Positions 26,945-36,939 of a stretch of 64,000 bases of DNA are shown here, in pieces; position 1 is the first letter of the stretch; the number at the start of each line of letters is the position of its first letter. The stretch spans positions 1,612,001-1,676,000 of the forward strand of contig NZ_CP066370.1 of the NCBI RefSeq assembly GCF_016406325.1, read 5' to 3'. Under the pieces are notes generated by a model. The model was given only the letters and a program-made list of their open reading frames with translations, did not search any database and was not told the DNA's origin. The translations under genes and the position numbers were made by a program. The stretch is from Shewanella putrefaciens (GTDB lineage Bacteria > Pseudomonadota > Gammaproteobacteria > Enterobacterales > Shewanellaceae).

Positions 26945-27850
26945 TTAAGGTTGTTCATAAATTGATTGGCGATAAGGGGCAAAAATCTCTAATAACCAAT
27001 CAATAAACGCTTGGACTTTTAATGGTAAGCTGGGCGATTTTGGTGTGAGTAGGTAATAAGCATAGGGGCTAATAAAAGGCGCATCGAAGGGGATGACTAA
27101 GCTGCCATTTGATAGTTGTTCTTCAATAAAAAATCGTGGAATAAGTGCTGCACCCATGCCACTCGCTGCCGCTTGGCTTAACATATAAAAGTGTTCGACC
27201 CCGAAAGTTTGTTCTTGAGTTAACACAAGTCCTACTTTTTTTGCCCAATAGTCCCATAGTTCTGGTCTGGTCGTGTGCTTAAGTAAGGTGACATGATTGA
27301 TATCAGCAATAGTCTTGAGTTTTGGTGCTAATGAGGGAGCACACACAAGGCATAAATCCTCATCCATCAGTTTGATATAATTGACTCCTTTAGGTATGAC
27401 GGTGCTACTGCGGATCGCAATATCATAACGGCCTTGGTTAAAATCCACCGCAAAATCCCCAATGGATAAATCGACATAAAGGTGAGGGTGGAGGGATTTA
27501 AATTGCTCCATTCTAGGAATAAGCCAGTTAATCGTTAGGCTTGGTAGCACATTAATTGCTAAAGTTTGCGGCCTTGTGCTCTGGCGGCGTAAATCACCTG
27601 TAGCACTCGATAAGGTTTGTAGAGCGGCTTGTACATGGGGTAAATAGCGTTGAGCTTCGTCGGTTAGCCCCACTTTTTTGTGGAGACGGACAAAGAGTGC
27701 AAACCCTAAATATTCTTCTAATATCCTGATTTGTTTGCTAATTGCACCATGAGTAACATGCAGTTCTTTACTCGCAAGTGTCATACTTTGGAGTCGTGCT
27801 GCCGCTTCGAAGGCTCTAAGGGCATTAAGTGGTGGTAGTTCACTGTACAT
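26945..27850 (-). CDS. LysR family transcriptional regulator (GcvA-like)
   Basis: This 301-residue LysR protein has the N-terminal winged helix (about 1-65: LNALRAFEAAARLQSMTLAS and VTHGAISKQIRILEEYLG) of the GcvA/AmpR branch and a substrate-binding domain (about 90-295). It is transcribed divergently from a TSUP transporter 157 bp away, and the gap carries a T-N11-A dyad. It probably controls that transporter and itself in response to an unknown co-inducer. Confidence 0.9.
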   Translation of the reverse strand: MYSELPPLNALRAFEAAARLQSMTLASKELHVTHGAISKQIRILEEYLGFALFVRLHKKVGLTDEAQRYLPHVQAALQTLSSATGDLRRQSTRPQTLAINVLPSLTINWLIPRMEQFKSLHPHLYVDLSIGDFAVDFNQGRYDIAIRSSTVIPKGVNYIKLMDEDLCLVCAPSLAPKLKTIADINHVTLLKHTTRPELWDYWAKKVGLVLTQEQTFGVEHFYMLSQAAASGMGAALIPRFFIEEQLSNGSLVIPFDAPFISPYAYYLLTPKSPSLPLKVQAFIDWLLEIFAPYRQSIYEQP

Positions 27851-27898
27851 TTTGTGTCCACTCGTGAGGTAAGCATCCTAACAAACGATAACATTAGT

Positions 27899-27913
27899 GT
27901 GAGTTTATCTCAC
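27899..27913. promoter_or_regulatory. Candidate LysR operator (T-N11-A dyad)
   Basis: GTGAGTTTATCTCAC is a perfect 5-5-5 dyad and contains T-N11-A, the LysR-type consensus. It lies 49 bp before the lysR start and 95 bp before the TSUP start. Confidence 0.5.
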
Positions 27914-27935
27914 GCTGTGGCGACAATAACTCCTT

Positions 27936-27956
27936 TGCGTTTATTTGGCAAACGCA
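27936..27956. repeat. Second inverted repeat in the lysR/TSUP gap
   Basis: TGCGTTT and AAACGCA are perfect 7-base arms around a seven-base centre, 50 bp before the TSUP start. It could be a second operator or a leader hairpin. Confidence 0.4.
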
Positions 27957-28007
27957 GTCTAATGCGCGGCAATCACTCTTTTTTTATCAGAAGAATAATA
28001 AATCATC

Positions 28008-28781
28008 ATGGAATTTGAACTGACGCTACAAATTGCTGTATTACTTTTTACTGTCGCTATGGTGGCGGGTTTTATTGACTCAATCGCCGGTGGTGGAGGC
28101 TTGCTGACCATTCCTGCACTGATGTGGGCAGGCTTGCCGCCTGCGGTTGCCTTAGGGACAAATAAGCTGCAGGCCTGTGGCGGCAGTTTTTTTGCGAGTT
28201 TGTACTTTGTCCGTAAAGGGCTGGTTGATCTTAAATCCGTTAAGTTAGCCTTGATTTGTGCATTTATCGGTGCGGCATTGGGTACGATTCTAGTTCAACT
28301 CGTCGACACTAAAGTGCTTGAGTTGATGTTACCTTTTTTGATTTTGGCTATTGGTTGTTACTTTTTATTTTCGAAAAAGATTTCAGAAGATGATAAACAT
28401 CAAGTGCTGACACCTACCGCATTTGCCTTTACTGCGGCATTGGGCGTGGGATTGTACGATGGCTTTTTTGGCCCTGGTACTGGGAGCTTTTTTGCGCTGG
28501 CCTTTGTATCGCTTGCGGGGTTTGGTTTGGCGAAGGCAACTGCCCACGCAAAACTACTTAATTTCTCCACTAACATTGCTTCGCTGATCTTCTTTGCCTT
28601 GGGCGGAAAAGTGATTTGGTTATTAGGATTAGTCATGCTGGCAGGGCAAGCGATTGGTGCAACTTTAGGTTCTCGTCTCGTGATCACTAAAGGTACAAAG
28701 ATTATCAAGCCATTGGTGGTGACTATGTCCCTTGCTATGAGTTTTAAACTTTTGGCGAGCCAATATAATTTTTTTTCGTAA
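28008..28781 (+). CDS. TSUP family membrane transporter (TauE/SafE)
   Basis: This 257-residue polytopic membrane protein carries both TSUP half-repeat motifs, GFIDSIAGGGGLLTIPALM and GLYDGFFGPGTGSFFALAF. It is a paralogue of the TSUP protein at 6666-7439. Organosulfur anion export or uptake is usual for the family; the substrate is unknown. Divergent orientation with a LysR regulator and dyads in between suggests regulated expression. Confidence 0.9.
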   Translation: MEFELTLQIAVLLFTVAMVAGFIDSIAGGGGLLTIPALMWAGLPPAVALGTNKLQACGGSFFASLYFVRKGLVDLKSVKLALICAFIGAALGTILVQLVDTKVLELMLPFLILAIGCYFLFSKKISEDDKHQVLTPTAFAFTAALGVGLYDGFFGPGTGSFFALAFVSLAGFGLAKATAHAKLLNFSTNIASLIFFALGGKVIWLLGLVMLAGQAIGATLGSRLVITKGTKIIKPLVVTMSLAMSFKLLASQYNFFS

Positions 28782-29163
28782 ACTATTTGATATTAAGCAT
28801 TTTATAAAACTCACTCATCAATAGAAGCTCTTTAAGCTGCGGATGAGTGTATCTTAGTGACGTCCATTTTGGCTCAAAAGTTAAGCCGAGGTGGATATCA
28901 CCCAAAAGATCCGCCAAATGACGACTTAAAACGTCTCATCCTACTTTGAGTTAGGTGTACTCTTTCAAGTTTTTTGAATAGTATTACCTGTCATTTTTAA
29001 TACACTTTTTAGGCTTCTTATTGTTTTGGCGTGTATTTTAAATATTGTGTACATATTTAATCCGATTGATATAAGTGCAGTGTCTATCTTGCCAGTCTTA
29101 TTTGCATCGACGGGCGGCATGTGCGTTCGGGTTTAGCGCCACCACTTCTTTAAAAGAGCGATT
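28782..29163. other. Intergenic region between TSUP gene and sbcD
   Basis: No gene is supported in these 382 bp. A nested hairpin lies at 28812-28849: outer arms CACTCATC/GATGAGTG enclose inner AGCT repeats. It may end the TSUP transcript, though no T run follows. The sbcD promoter should be in the right half. Confidence 0.4.
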
Positions 29164-30303
29164 ATGAAATTTATCCACACCTCGGACTGGCACATAGGTC
29201 GTCAATTACACAATCAATCACTACTGGATGATCAAGCCTTTGTGCTCGAGCAAATCATTGCTTTAGCGGATGAACATAAGGTGGATGCCGTGATTGTGGC
29301 GGGGGATATTTATGACAGATCGATTCCGCCTGCGAATGCGGTCGCGCTGTTAGATGATGTGCTTAACCGCTTAGTACATGATTTAGGCCTGCAAGTCATT
29401 ATGATTGCGGGTAACCACGATGGTCACGAGCGCTTAGGTTTTGCAGCAAAACAAATGGCGGCAAGTGGGTTACATATTATTGGGCCTTTGAGTGCTGACA
29501 TTCATCCCATTACTTTATCGAGTTCAAGCGGTGATGTGGTGTTTTATCCCTTGCCCTATGCCGAACCTGCCACAGTGCGCCAAGTTTTTGAGTGTGAGGC
29601 GGCAAGCCATGAGGCCGCAATGACGCTATTGCTTGAACAAGTACGCCAGCACGATAGCCAAGGTTTGCCGAAAGTGGTGATAAGCCATTGTTTTTTGGAT
29701 GGTGGCAGTGAGTCAGAATCTGAGCGGCCACTGAGCATTGGTGGCGCCGATAAAATATCGCCAACGCTATTTACTGAGTTTGATTATGTCGCCCTTGGGC
29801 ATTTGCACGGACCGCAATACAAAGGCGCAGAGCATGTGCGCTACTCAGGATCGATTTTGAAGTATTCCTTTAGTGAACAACATCAACATAAGTCGGTGAC
29901 CTTAGTCGAACTTAGCGCGCAAACGCCGATTAAAATTAGTTTATTGCCATTAACGTCGATACGCGATGTCCGCATCTTAGAAGGGGAGTTAGCCACATTA
30001 CTCGCCCAAGGTAAAACGGATATCAAGCGTGAGGACTACCTTATGGTCAGACTCCTTGATAAACATGCCATTTTAGATGCTATGGGAAAATTGAGAGCCG
30101 TTTACCCTAATGTGCTGCATTTAGAACGAACTGGTCTGATGGCGGGGCAGCAACAAGTCACCTTGAGCCGAGATCATATCAAAAAAGGCGAAATGGACAT
30201 GTTCCGTGACTTTTTCTCTCAAGTATCCGGCGAGTCATTAACACAAGCGCAGCAAGCTGTGATGGATGAACTCCTGACTAAGCTACACAATGAGGAGCGC
30301 TAA
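29164..30303 (+). CDS. sbcD: Exonuclease subunit SbcD
   Basis: This 379-residue Mre11-type nuclease shows the phosphoesterase motifs in order: SDWHIGR (about 7-13), GDIYDRS (about 47), GNHDGHE (about 83), SHCF (about 176) and GHLHGP (about 216). With SbcC it cleaves hairpins and processes double-strand ends, using manganese. The stop is two bases before the sbcC start, so the pair is an operon. Size agrees with E. coli SbcD (400). Confidence 0.94.
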   Translation: MKFIHTSDWHIGRQLHNQSLLDDQAFVLEQIIALADEHKVDAVIVAGDIYDRSIPPANAVALLDDVLNRLVHDLGLQVIMIAGNHDGHERLGFAAKQMAASGLHIIGPLSADIHPITLSSSSGDVVFYPLPYAEPATVRQVFECEAASHEAAMTLLLEQVRQHDSQGLPKVVISHCFLDGGSESESERPLSIGGADKISPTLFTEFDYVALGHLHGPQYKGAEHVRYSGSILKYSFSEQHQHKSVTLVELSAQTPIKISLLPLTSIRDVRILEGELATLLAQGKTDIKREDYLMVRLLDKHAILDAMGKLRAVYPNVLHLERTGLMAGQQQVTLSRDHIKKGEMDMFRDFFSQVSGESLTQAQQAVMDELLTKLHNEER

Positions 30304-30305
30304 GC

Positions 30306-33300
30306 ATGAGACCACTTAGCCTTTCCATGTCAGCTTTTGGCCCCTTTGCATCGACGCAACAACTTGATTTTACGGCCTTAGGGACTAATCCGTTATTTTT
30401 GATTAATGGACCCACTGGTGCGGGTAAGACGACCTTGCTCGATGGTATTTGCTTTGCCCTCTATGGCAAAACCACAGGTAATGAGCGTGAAGGCAGCCAG
30501 ATGCGCTGCGATATGGCCGATGATAGTGTGCTAACAGAAGTCACTTTTAGTTTTCAGTTGGGTAATAGCAGTTATCGTATTCGCCGTGTGCCAGAGCAAG
30601 ACAGAGTTAAAAAAACGGTGACGGCTCAACGGTGCAGAAGCCCGAAGCTCAGTTATATAAGATAGACGCCGAGGGTAATGAAAGTTTGCTTGTAGCGAGC
30701 AAAGTCTCAGAGGCAACCGCTGAGATTGAAGCCTTAACTGGCCTCGATGTGGAGCAGTTTCGCCAAGTGATGGTGTTGCCGCAGGGAAAATTTCGCGAAT
30801 TGTTAATGGCAGACTCTAAAGCCAGAGAACTGATATTTAGTCAGCTATTTCAAACACATATATACCGACGCATTGAAGATTCCTTAAAAAGTAAGGCTGC
30901 AGATATCCGCGCCTTAGTGAAAGATCAACGCAGTCGCCGTGATGGCATTTTACAAAGTGCAGGTTTAGCATCCGATGACGAGCTTAGCTGTGAATTAGCC
31001 AAGCTTACGCCAGAACTTGAAACAGCCCAAAGTGCGAAAGAACAGGCATTACAGCAGCAACAATGGGTGATAAAAACCAGCGATGCCGCCCAGCATTTAT
31101 TGGCCGAATTTGCGCAGTTTGATGCCTTAACTCAAACGGTTGCTGCGCTTGATGCACAGCAAGAAAACATGGCTGCGCAAACCTATAAACTGAATTTGGC
31201 TAAACAGGCGCAGCACATGGCACCCATGCTTGAGGTGTTTGTGGCTCGTGAGCAGGAAGCCAAGGCGGCAAGTCTTGCCCTTGATCATGCGAAAACAGCA
31301 TTAATCCATGCTAAACAAGCCTTCGATAACGCAGAGCTTAAGGCCGCTGATTTGCCCGTGTTGGAAGCGTCGTTACTCGAACAGGAACAGGTTAAACAGC
31401 AACTGAATGCGTTAGGACCGCAGCTTAGGGAATTGGATAGGCTTAATAAAACCCTCGAACAAGAGCAAGCGCAGCTAATTAGCGCGAAAACACAACTTCA
31501 GAACAGCAAACATGAGTTAACCACCGTAGTCCAAAAACGCCGTGAATTAGAGTCCGCTTTGCCGCAACTACAGGCCAACAGCGAAACTCGCCTCTCATTG
31601 CAACAAGCGCACCAGCAGCAACAGCAATTATTGTCGACTTATCAGCAATGGCAACAAGTGGTGGCAAGGGTATCGTCGACACAGGCAAAACTTGTTGAGG
31701 CTAAAGTCAAAGGGCAACAACTCAGTGCTCAGCATCAGCAAGCACAGGTTGCATATAAAGCCTTATTGTTGACTTGGCATCAAGGACAGGCCGCTATTTT
31801 AGCGCGGCAATTACAGCAAGATGAACCTTGCCCTGTTTGTGGTAGCCAAACACATCCACAGCCAGCACAAAGCCAAGAGCCACTCCCAAGTGATGAAGTG
31901 CTGCAATTAGCACTAGAGGCTGAAACGAATGCCCAAGAAATCCTGAGCAAAGCCAGAGCGGAATATCGTGGACTACAAACGCAGTTAGAAACTTTGCAAC
32001 AGCAAGCACAAGATCTCGCGGTCCAATTGGGCACTGCGGTTGATATTCCTTTAGATGAACATACGCATACTTTGTCGCAATACGCTTTCTCACTCACTCA
32101 AGCGGAGCAAGCCCATCAGCAGTTACAGCTGTTACAGCAAGAGATTGCATTGTTGCACGCACAGGAAACGCATCTACAACAAAAGCTAGAGCAAGGACAA
32201 ACACACGACAGTGCACTGCAATCTAAAGTGGATATATTGCAGGGGCAGTTAGCACACATGCAGCAAAGTGTTCCATCTGCACTTACAACGCTTGAGGCCT
32301 TAACTGCAGCAATAGCGCAAAATCAGCAAAGTATTAGCCAAATTAAGCAACAGATTACTAGTGTTAGGGATCTCCAACAACAGACTGGCCAATCTTTTGT
32401 TGCGGCTAAAGCGGCACTTAATGGTGCTGAAAATGCTGCTGAGGCGGCATTAGCCCAGCAAACGCGTGCACAGCAGCAACTCAATCAGCAATTAGTCGTA
32501 GCAGGTTTTGCCGATCAACAGGCCTTATTTGAGGCCATGCTCGATGAAGAACAACAGCGTGCATTAGCCAGCGAGATTGAGGCTTACCAGCAGCGCAGTG
32601 CTTTGACCAAGGCCCAGTGTGAACAGTTAGCGCTTAAGCTTAAAGATAAAGTGCCACCTGATAGCATTAAGCTCGCTGCCGAGCTTGAGTCGGCGCAGCA
32701 AGCATTACACGCTGCCGAGCAGGCATGGCAGCTGCTTCACACCCGCACAGTATTACTGATGCAAACCCAAACCCAGCTGAGTATTGCCGATGCAAAAGCT
32801 AAGGTTTTGGAAGATGAATATGCGGTTATCGGCACCCTTGCAGATGTCGCTAATGGAAATACAGGTAATAAGATCAGCCTGCAACGTTTTGTGTTAAGCG
32901 TACTGCTCGATGATGTGCTGTTGGAGGCAAGCCACAGGTTACATCTGATGAGCAAAGGGCGTTATCGTTTATTGCGTAAGGAAGATAGGGCCAAGGGCAA
33001 CAAAGCGTCAGGGCTCGAATTGGAAGTAGAAGATGCTTACACCTCCAAAGTGCGTCCTGTGGCCACATTAAGTGGTGGAGAAAGTTTTATGGCTGCATTA
33101 TCGATGGCGCTTGGTTTATCCGATGTAGTACAAGCCTATGCCGGTGGTATTAAACTCGATACTTTATTTATCGATGAAGGCTTTGGTAGTTTAGACCAAG
33201 ATTCTTTAGAGCTGGCGATTCGCACTTTAATGGATTTGCAATCCTCAGGCCGGATGATAGGGGTGATTTCCCATGTTTCAGAGATGAAAGAGCAGATAAA

Positions 33301-33361
33301 TACCCGTATTGATATACATAAAACCTCACATGGGAGTGAAATGACGATAGTTTTGCCTTAG
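30306..33361 (+). pseudogene. sbcC: Exonuclease subunit SbcC, split by a frameshift
   Basis: This is an SMC-like ATPase of the SbcCD complex. The first frame (from 30306) has Walker A GPTGAGKTTLLDG (about 36-48) and ends at 30665. The second, in the -1 frame, is open from 30611 to 33361 and holds the long Gln-rich coiled coil, the zinc hook CPVCG, the signature LSGGESFM and Walker B LFIDEGFG. Joining the frames in the A7 run at 30609-30615 gives VKKNGDGSTVQKPE, which restores a continuous family sequence of about 1018 residues. One lost A explains everything: a sequencing error, a true mutation, or slippage. All other domains are intact. Confidence 0.85.
30609..30615 (+). other. A7 run at the sbcC frame break
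   Basis: GTT AAA AAA ACG is read in the first frame. Adding one A, or slipping back one base, changes the reading to AAC GGT GAC GGC and continues the SbcC protein. The run is a typical spot for homopolymer error or slippage. Confidence 0.8.
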
Positions 33362-33626
33362 TTCAATAAGATGACGACTTTTTATCTGTAACGTATTGTT
33401 ATTAAAGATTAATAAACATTTGTTTTTGTTTGTTTAACATCTTGATGAAGTCATCATAATCACTTTAAAGTGCTAAGTAGCGCATGTTTTTCATTAATTG
33501 TGCAACTAAAGAGTAAAATACCGTTTGTCATAATCGGTTTTTTGATATAAGTTGGGGAAATTCGGGCTTCCCGCTACAGTAATGGTTCAAGATATAACGC
33601 CAAAAAGATAACGAAAGGTGAAAGCG

Positions 33627-34922
33627 TTGCAGACAGGCAAACCCAATTTGATCAATTTTTCGCAACCCCGTTTGCAGAATTTATCATCAACTCATAAGAA
33701 TATTCTATTAGTGGGCGGTTTATTGATCGGTGCAGCTATGCTATTACCGAATAATAACCATGTCGTGCCAACAACTCAGCGTATCCCTGTCGTTCTTGAT
33801 ATTGAGAATATCTTACCTCAGACTTCTGAATCTATTGAACAAGCTGCTATCATAGATAATACGCCTGATTTTGAGCGTATTATCGTTTCTGGAGATACCC
33901 TAAGCGGTCTATTTTCAAAAGCAGGTGTTGATCATCAAACTATGTATAGGGTGTTGGAAGCCGATCTCAATATTCTTGCCCTTGATACCTTATTACCTGG
34001 TAACCGAATCCAGTTTTGGCTGGATAATGATGGGCAATTACAAAAGTTAGAGTTGTATTTTAATGCGGCACGCCAAGTCGTATTTACTCGTTATGAGGAT
34101 GGCAGCTTTAACGTTGAAGAAGTCAACGTAGAAGGTGTTTGGCAAAATCGAATTTTAACAGGTGATATTAAAGGTTCATTTTACGTATCAGCACAAAAAA
34201 TGGGGTTAGCTGCTGCGGATATTCAACGTATTGAAGATTTACTCAAAGAGAAAGTCAATTTCGCGCGTGACTTGCGTGCAGGCGATAAGTTTTCTGTTTT
34301 GGTAAATGATCAATATGTTGAAGGTGAAGCGACAGGAAGCAGCCAGATATTGGGCGTAACAATTAAAACTGGCCGTTCTGAAGTGAGTGCTTTTCAGCAT
34401 ACTGATGGTAGTTATTATGATGCGAAAGGGCAGAGTTTGGTTCGTGCATTCCAGCGTATTCCATTAGCTAAACAACCTCGTATGAGTTCTCGTTTTAATG
34501 CCTACCGTAAACACCCTATTACTGGTCGAATTTCTCCTCATAATGGTACGGACTTTTCAGTGCCTATTGGTACTAAGGTGATTGCACCGGGTGATGGCGT
34601 TGTCAGCTTAGTAACGGATCATCAATTTGCAGGTAAATATATTGTTATCGAACATGGTGGTAAATACCGTACCCGTTATTTACATCTTTCCAAATCCCTT
34701 GTACGTAAAGGTCAGCGAGTGACTCGAGGACAAGTGATTGCTTTATCAGGTAATACTGGCCGTTCAACGGGCCCACATTTGCATTATGAGTTCCATATTA
34801 ATGGTAAACCAGTTGATCCTATGAAAGCGGATATCCCAATGTCTAGTCAATTAGCAAATCAAGAACTGAGAACCTTTACAAATTTGGTTAAGAGCCGCCA
34901 AGCTTTAATGGATTTAGGTTAA
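33627..34922 (+). CDS. M23 family peptidoglycan endopeptidase (MepM-like)
   Basis: This roughly 431-residue protein has an N-terminal membrane anchor (ILLVGGLLIGAAMLL), an OapA/LysM-like region (about 85-130, SGDTLSGLFSKAGVDHQTM), a middle domain (about 160-270), and a C-terminal M23 domain. The M23 domain has HNGTDFSVPIGTKV and the zinc/catalytic HLHYEFHINGKPVDP. It should cut peptide cross-links in the cell wall. TTG at 33627 is preferred because AAAGG lies eight bases upstream; a GTG at 33618 overlaps that SD. Confidence 0.88.
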   Translation: MQTGKPNLINFSQPRLQNLSSTHKNILLVGGLLIGAAMLLPNNNHVVPTTQRIPVVLDIENILPQTSESIEQAAIIDNTPDFERIIVSGDTLSGLFSKAGVDHQTMYRVLEADLNILALDTLLPGNRIQFWLDNDGQLQKLELYFNAARQVVFTRYEDGSFNVEEVNVEGVWQNRILTGDIKGSFYVSAQKMGLAAADIQRIEDLLKEKVNFARDLRAGDKFSVLVNDQYVEGEATGSSQILGVTIKTGRSEVSAFQHTDGSYYDAKGQSLVRAFQRIPLAKQPRMSSRFNAYRKHPITGRISPHNGTDFSVPIGTKVIAPGDGVVSLVTDHQFAGKYIVIEHGGKYRTRYLHLSKSLVRKGQRVTRGQVIALSGNTGRSTGPHLHYEFHINGKPVDPMKADIPMSSQLANQELRTFTNLVKSRQALMDLG

Positions 34923-35003
34923 TCATGCTAGTTTGATACTGTTGATATCGGATGAATTGAGACATAAAGTTTAATCCGGATTACAATAACGTAAAGCTCA
35001 CTT

Positions 35004-35038
35004 ATGCCGATGAAATAATATATTTCATCGGCATTTTT
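35004..35038 (+). terminator. Strong terminator after the M23 peptidase gene
   Basis: A perfect 14-bp stem ATGCCGATGAAATA/TATTTCATCGGCAT with an ATA loop ends in TTTTTATTTT. The remaining ~200 bp to the next gene hold nothing I can support; a 44-codon frame from 35164 overlaps the convergent gene and has no recognisable features. Confidence 0.88.
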
Positions 35039-35242
35039 ATTTTAGAGGTTCAATATAATACGGTAAAAATTGAGTATTCTCATTAAGTCAATCTGTCTAT
35101 CTCTTACAATGGCAATAATGAAAAAGAGGAAACAAATTGTTATAGGCAGTTTAGTGAGATTATATGACTTATAGAATGCAAACCCATCAATATAAATCTG
35201 GTTTAAAACCGTTTTTACAATATAAGTTATTGTACGTAGCGA

Positions 35243-35713
35243 CTAACTTGCTTGGCGTCGATGAATGGCTTTTAATGCGCACTTACAGAGTTTTCCTTTA
35301 AGTGCCGGACACCCACTACATGGAGATTTTTTATAGGGATGTAATGCAAAGCTACGTCCAGAGGGTTGAGGTGTAAGGCGTCTAATAATCACTGGTGATG
35401 ATAATTTCGCATCGTTTGCGGCAATAAACGTCATCTTAGCGAGCTTTAGTTGCTTTTTTAAGATTGATTTATCGAGAGCGTCTATGGGGGGCTCTGAGAT
35501 ATGTGCAGCTAATAATTTAGCGATGTGTTTACGAAGTACTTTTTTACTTTGTATGTTCTCTTTATCAATGATATCAACAATAAAATTCGGCCTTATTTGG
35601 TGATATGTCAATTTTGCGCGTGCGCTTGTTAATTTAGCCTGCCTCTTTAGTATCTTTTTTGCTTGTTTTTTACACCATTTATCAAGCAGCTTATCAATTT
35701 GACGCTTTTTCAT
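35243..35713 (-). CDS. Small basic hypothetical protein with C-terminal cysteine cluster
   Basis: I do not recognise this 156-residue protein. It is very lysine/arginine-rich in its first 40 residues and has a helical middle. It ends in a compact C-x2-C-x7-C-x-C cluster (CSGCPALKGKLCKC, about 133-146) that could bind zinc or an Fe-S cluster. No signal peptide or membrane segment is seen. It lies alone, convergent with the M23 peptidase gene. Nucleic acid binding is plausible from charge and cysteines but unproven. Confidence 0.6.
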   Translation of the reverse strand: MKKRQIDKLLDKWCKKQAKKILKRQAKLTSARAKLTYHQIRPNFIVDIIDKENIQSKKVLRKHIAKLLAAHISEPPIDALDKSILKKQLKLAKMTFIAANDAKLSSPVIIRRLTPQPSGRSFALHPYKKSPCSGCPALKGKLCKCALKAIHRRQAS

Positions 35714-35811
35714 ATCATATCGCTTCTTTACTAAAGTGACTTTATGAGTCTAAATGAAAATTATTATCAGTCAAGTGGGCGGGTGTTTATAAGCGCTAAA
35801 TTGTTTACAGA

Positions 35812-36330
35812 TTAAGCAGAATAAGGGGATATGTTAGCGTCGATACAAGTTAATAATAAGCGTAAATCAAACTCAAACTGGTGATAATCCGGCTCCATAT
35901 GGATGCACAAATTATAGAAAGCTTTGTTGTGATCTTTTTCTTTTAAATGGGCTAATTCATGTACGACGACCATACGCAACAAAGGCTCTGGTACACGCTT
36001 TAAACGCGAAGAAATGCGAATTTCGTTCTTCGCTTTGATTTTATTGCCTTGAACTCGTGCTACATAGGAATGCAAGCCAAGTGCATGATGACTAATGTTA
36101 ATTTTATCGTCAAAAATCACTTTTGATAATGGTGATGATTGACGTAGAAAACTGTTTTTTATCTCTTGGGTATAGTCATAGAGCGCTTTGTCACTACGAA
36201 TATCATGGATTTTAGGGTGACGACGCAAAAGTACATTTGGTAGGGTACCTGCATCGAGTAGCTGTTGCACTTGGTCTTGGATATCAGGACTGTAGCCGTT
36301 GAGGTATTTTAATGATTGCATAAGTTTCAA
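35812..36330 (-). CDS. YgjP-like metallopeptidase (DUF45/M48-like)
   Basis: This 172-residue protein has a zinc-peptidase motif, VVHELAHLKEKDHNKAF (about 125-141), characteristic of the YgjP/DUF45 group, where HExxH plus a further histidine bind metal. No signal peptide or membrane segment is visible, so it is probably cytoplasmic. Some relatives are associated with DNA-protein crosslink or restriction functions, but the role here is unknown. It is 32 bp downstream of the DUF3010 gene, in the same direction. Confidence 0.82.
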   Translation of the reverse strand: MKLMQSLKYLNGYSPDIQDQVQQLLDAGTLPNVLLRRHPKIHDIRSDKALYDYTQEIKNSFLRQSSPLSKVIFDDKINISHHALGLHSYVARVQGNKIKAKNEIRISSRLKRVPEPLLRMVVVHELAHLKEKDHNKAFYNLCIHMEPDYHQFEFDLRLLLTCIDANISPYSA

Positions 36331-36362
36331 GGCTCCGAAGCGGATCGGAGCCCAAATTGTAA

Positions 36363-36800
36363 TTATACCTTACCGAAAATATGGCGATTTTGCTGAGCGT
36401 AAGCGGCTTCAAAAGCAGCTTGTTGTACCCGTTTAAGATCTAAACTGTCAAAATCCACTTGGGGAGGATTGCGTTTATTTTGTTCTTTAATGGTCACGGG
36501 TGATAACAGATGGACGGGTATATCGCCTAATTGGATGGCAGCTTCTAACTTAAAGCTGGTGGCAGAACCAGCCAATTTACCTTTTTGTTCACGTTCGATG
36601 ATAACAACTTCATCGACCTTATAATCTTGCATGAGTTTATGAAAAGCAAAATGAAAGTCACGTATAGCCTCGGTAGTTGATGATTGCGAAACACTGAAGG
36701 ATACCTTACGGCATTCAGGGACATTAAATGTTTCACCTTCATAGCTCAATAGACTGATGATGGCCTCGCCACCTTTTAACTCAACACCACAAACTCTCAT
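36363..36800 (-). CDS. DUF3010 family protein
   Basis: This 145-residue protein fits DUF3010. Its start, MRVCGVELKGGEAIISLL, and the VDEVVIIEREQKGKLAGSA stretch resemble an RNase H-like (RuvC/actin-type) fold. It is probably cytoplasmic. It lies upstream of the YgjP-like gene with 32 bp between them, so co-transcription is likely. Function is unknown. Confidence 0.8.
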   Translation of the reverse strand: MRVCGVELKGGEAIISLLSYEGETFNVPECRKVSFSVSQSSTTEAIRDFHFAFHKLMQDYKVDEVVIIEREQKGKLAGSATSFKLEAAIQLGDIPVHLLSPVTIKEQNKRNPPQVDFDSLDLKRVQQAAFEAAYAQQNRHIFGKV

Positions 36801-36939
36801 GTTACACCTTCAAAATATCAATAATAGCGTTATTGTCGCTGGAATTTAGAACAATGCGCGAATCACTTCCGCTCATTGATGGTTCTAGTTAATAGTCTTG
36901 AGCATAACAGCATCAACACTATCAATATTAATTTAAAAA

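Noticed and set aside
30609-30615. Programmed -1 frameshift in sbcC
   Set aside because: Not asserted: no stimulatory structure or upstream SD element was recognised, and a lost A in a homopolymer is a simpler explanation.
35164-35298. A 44-codon frame after the M23 peptidase gene
   Set aside because: Overlaps the convergent small basic protein gene and has no recognisable features.
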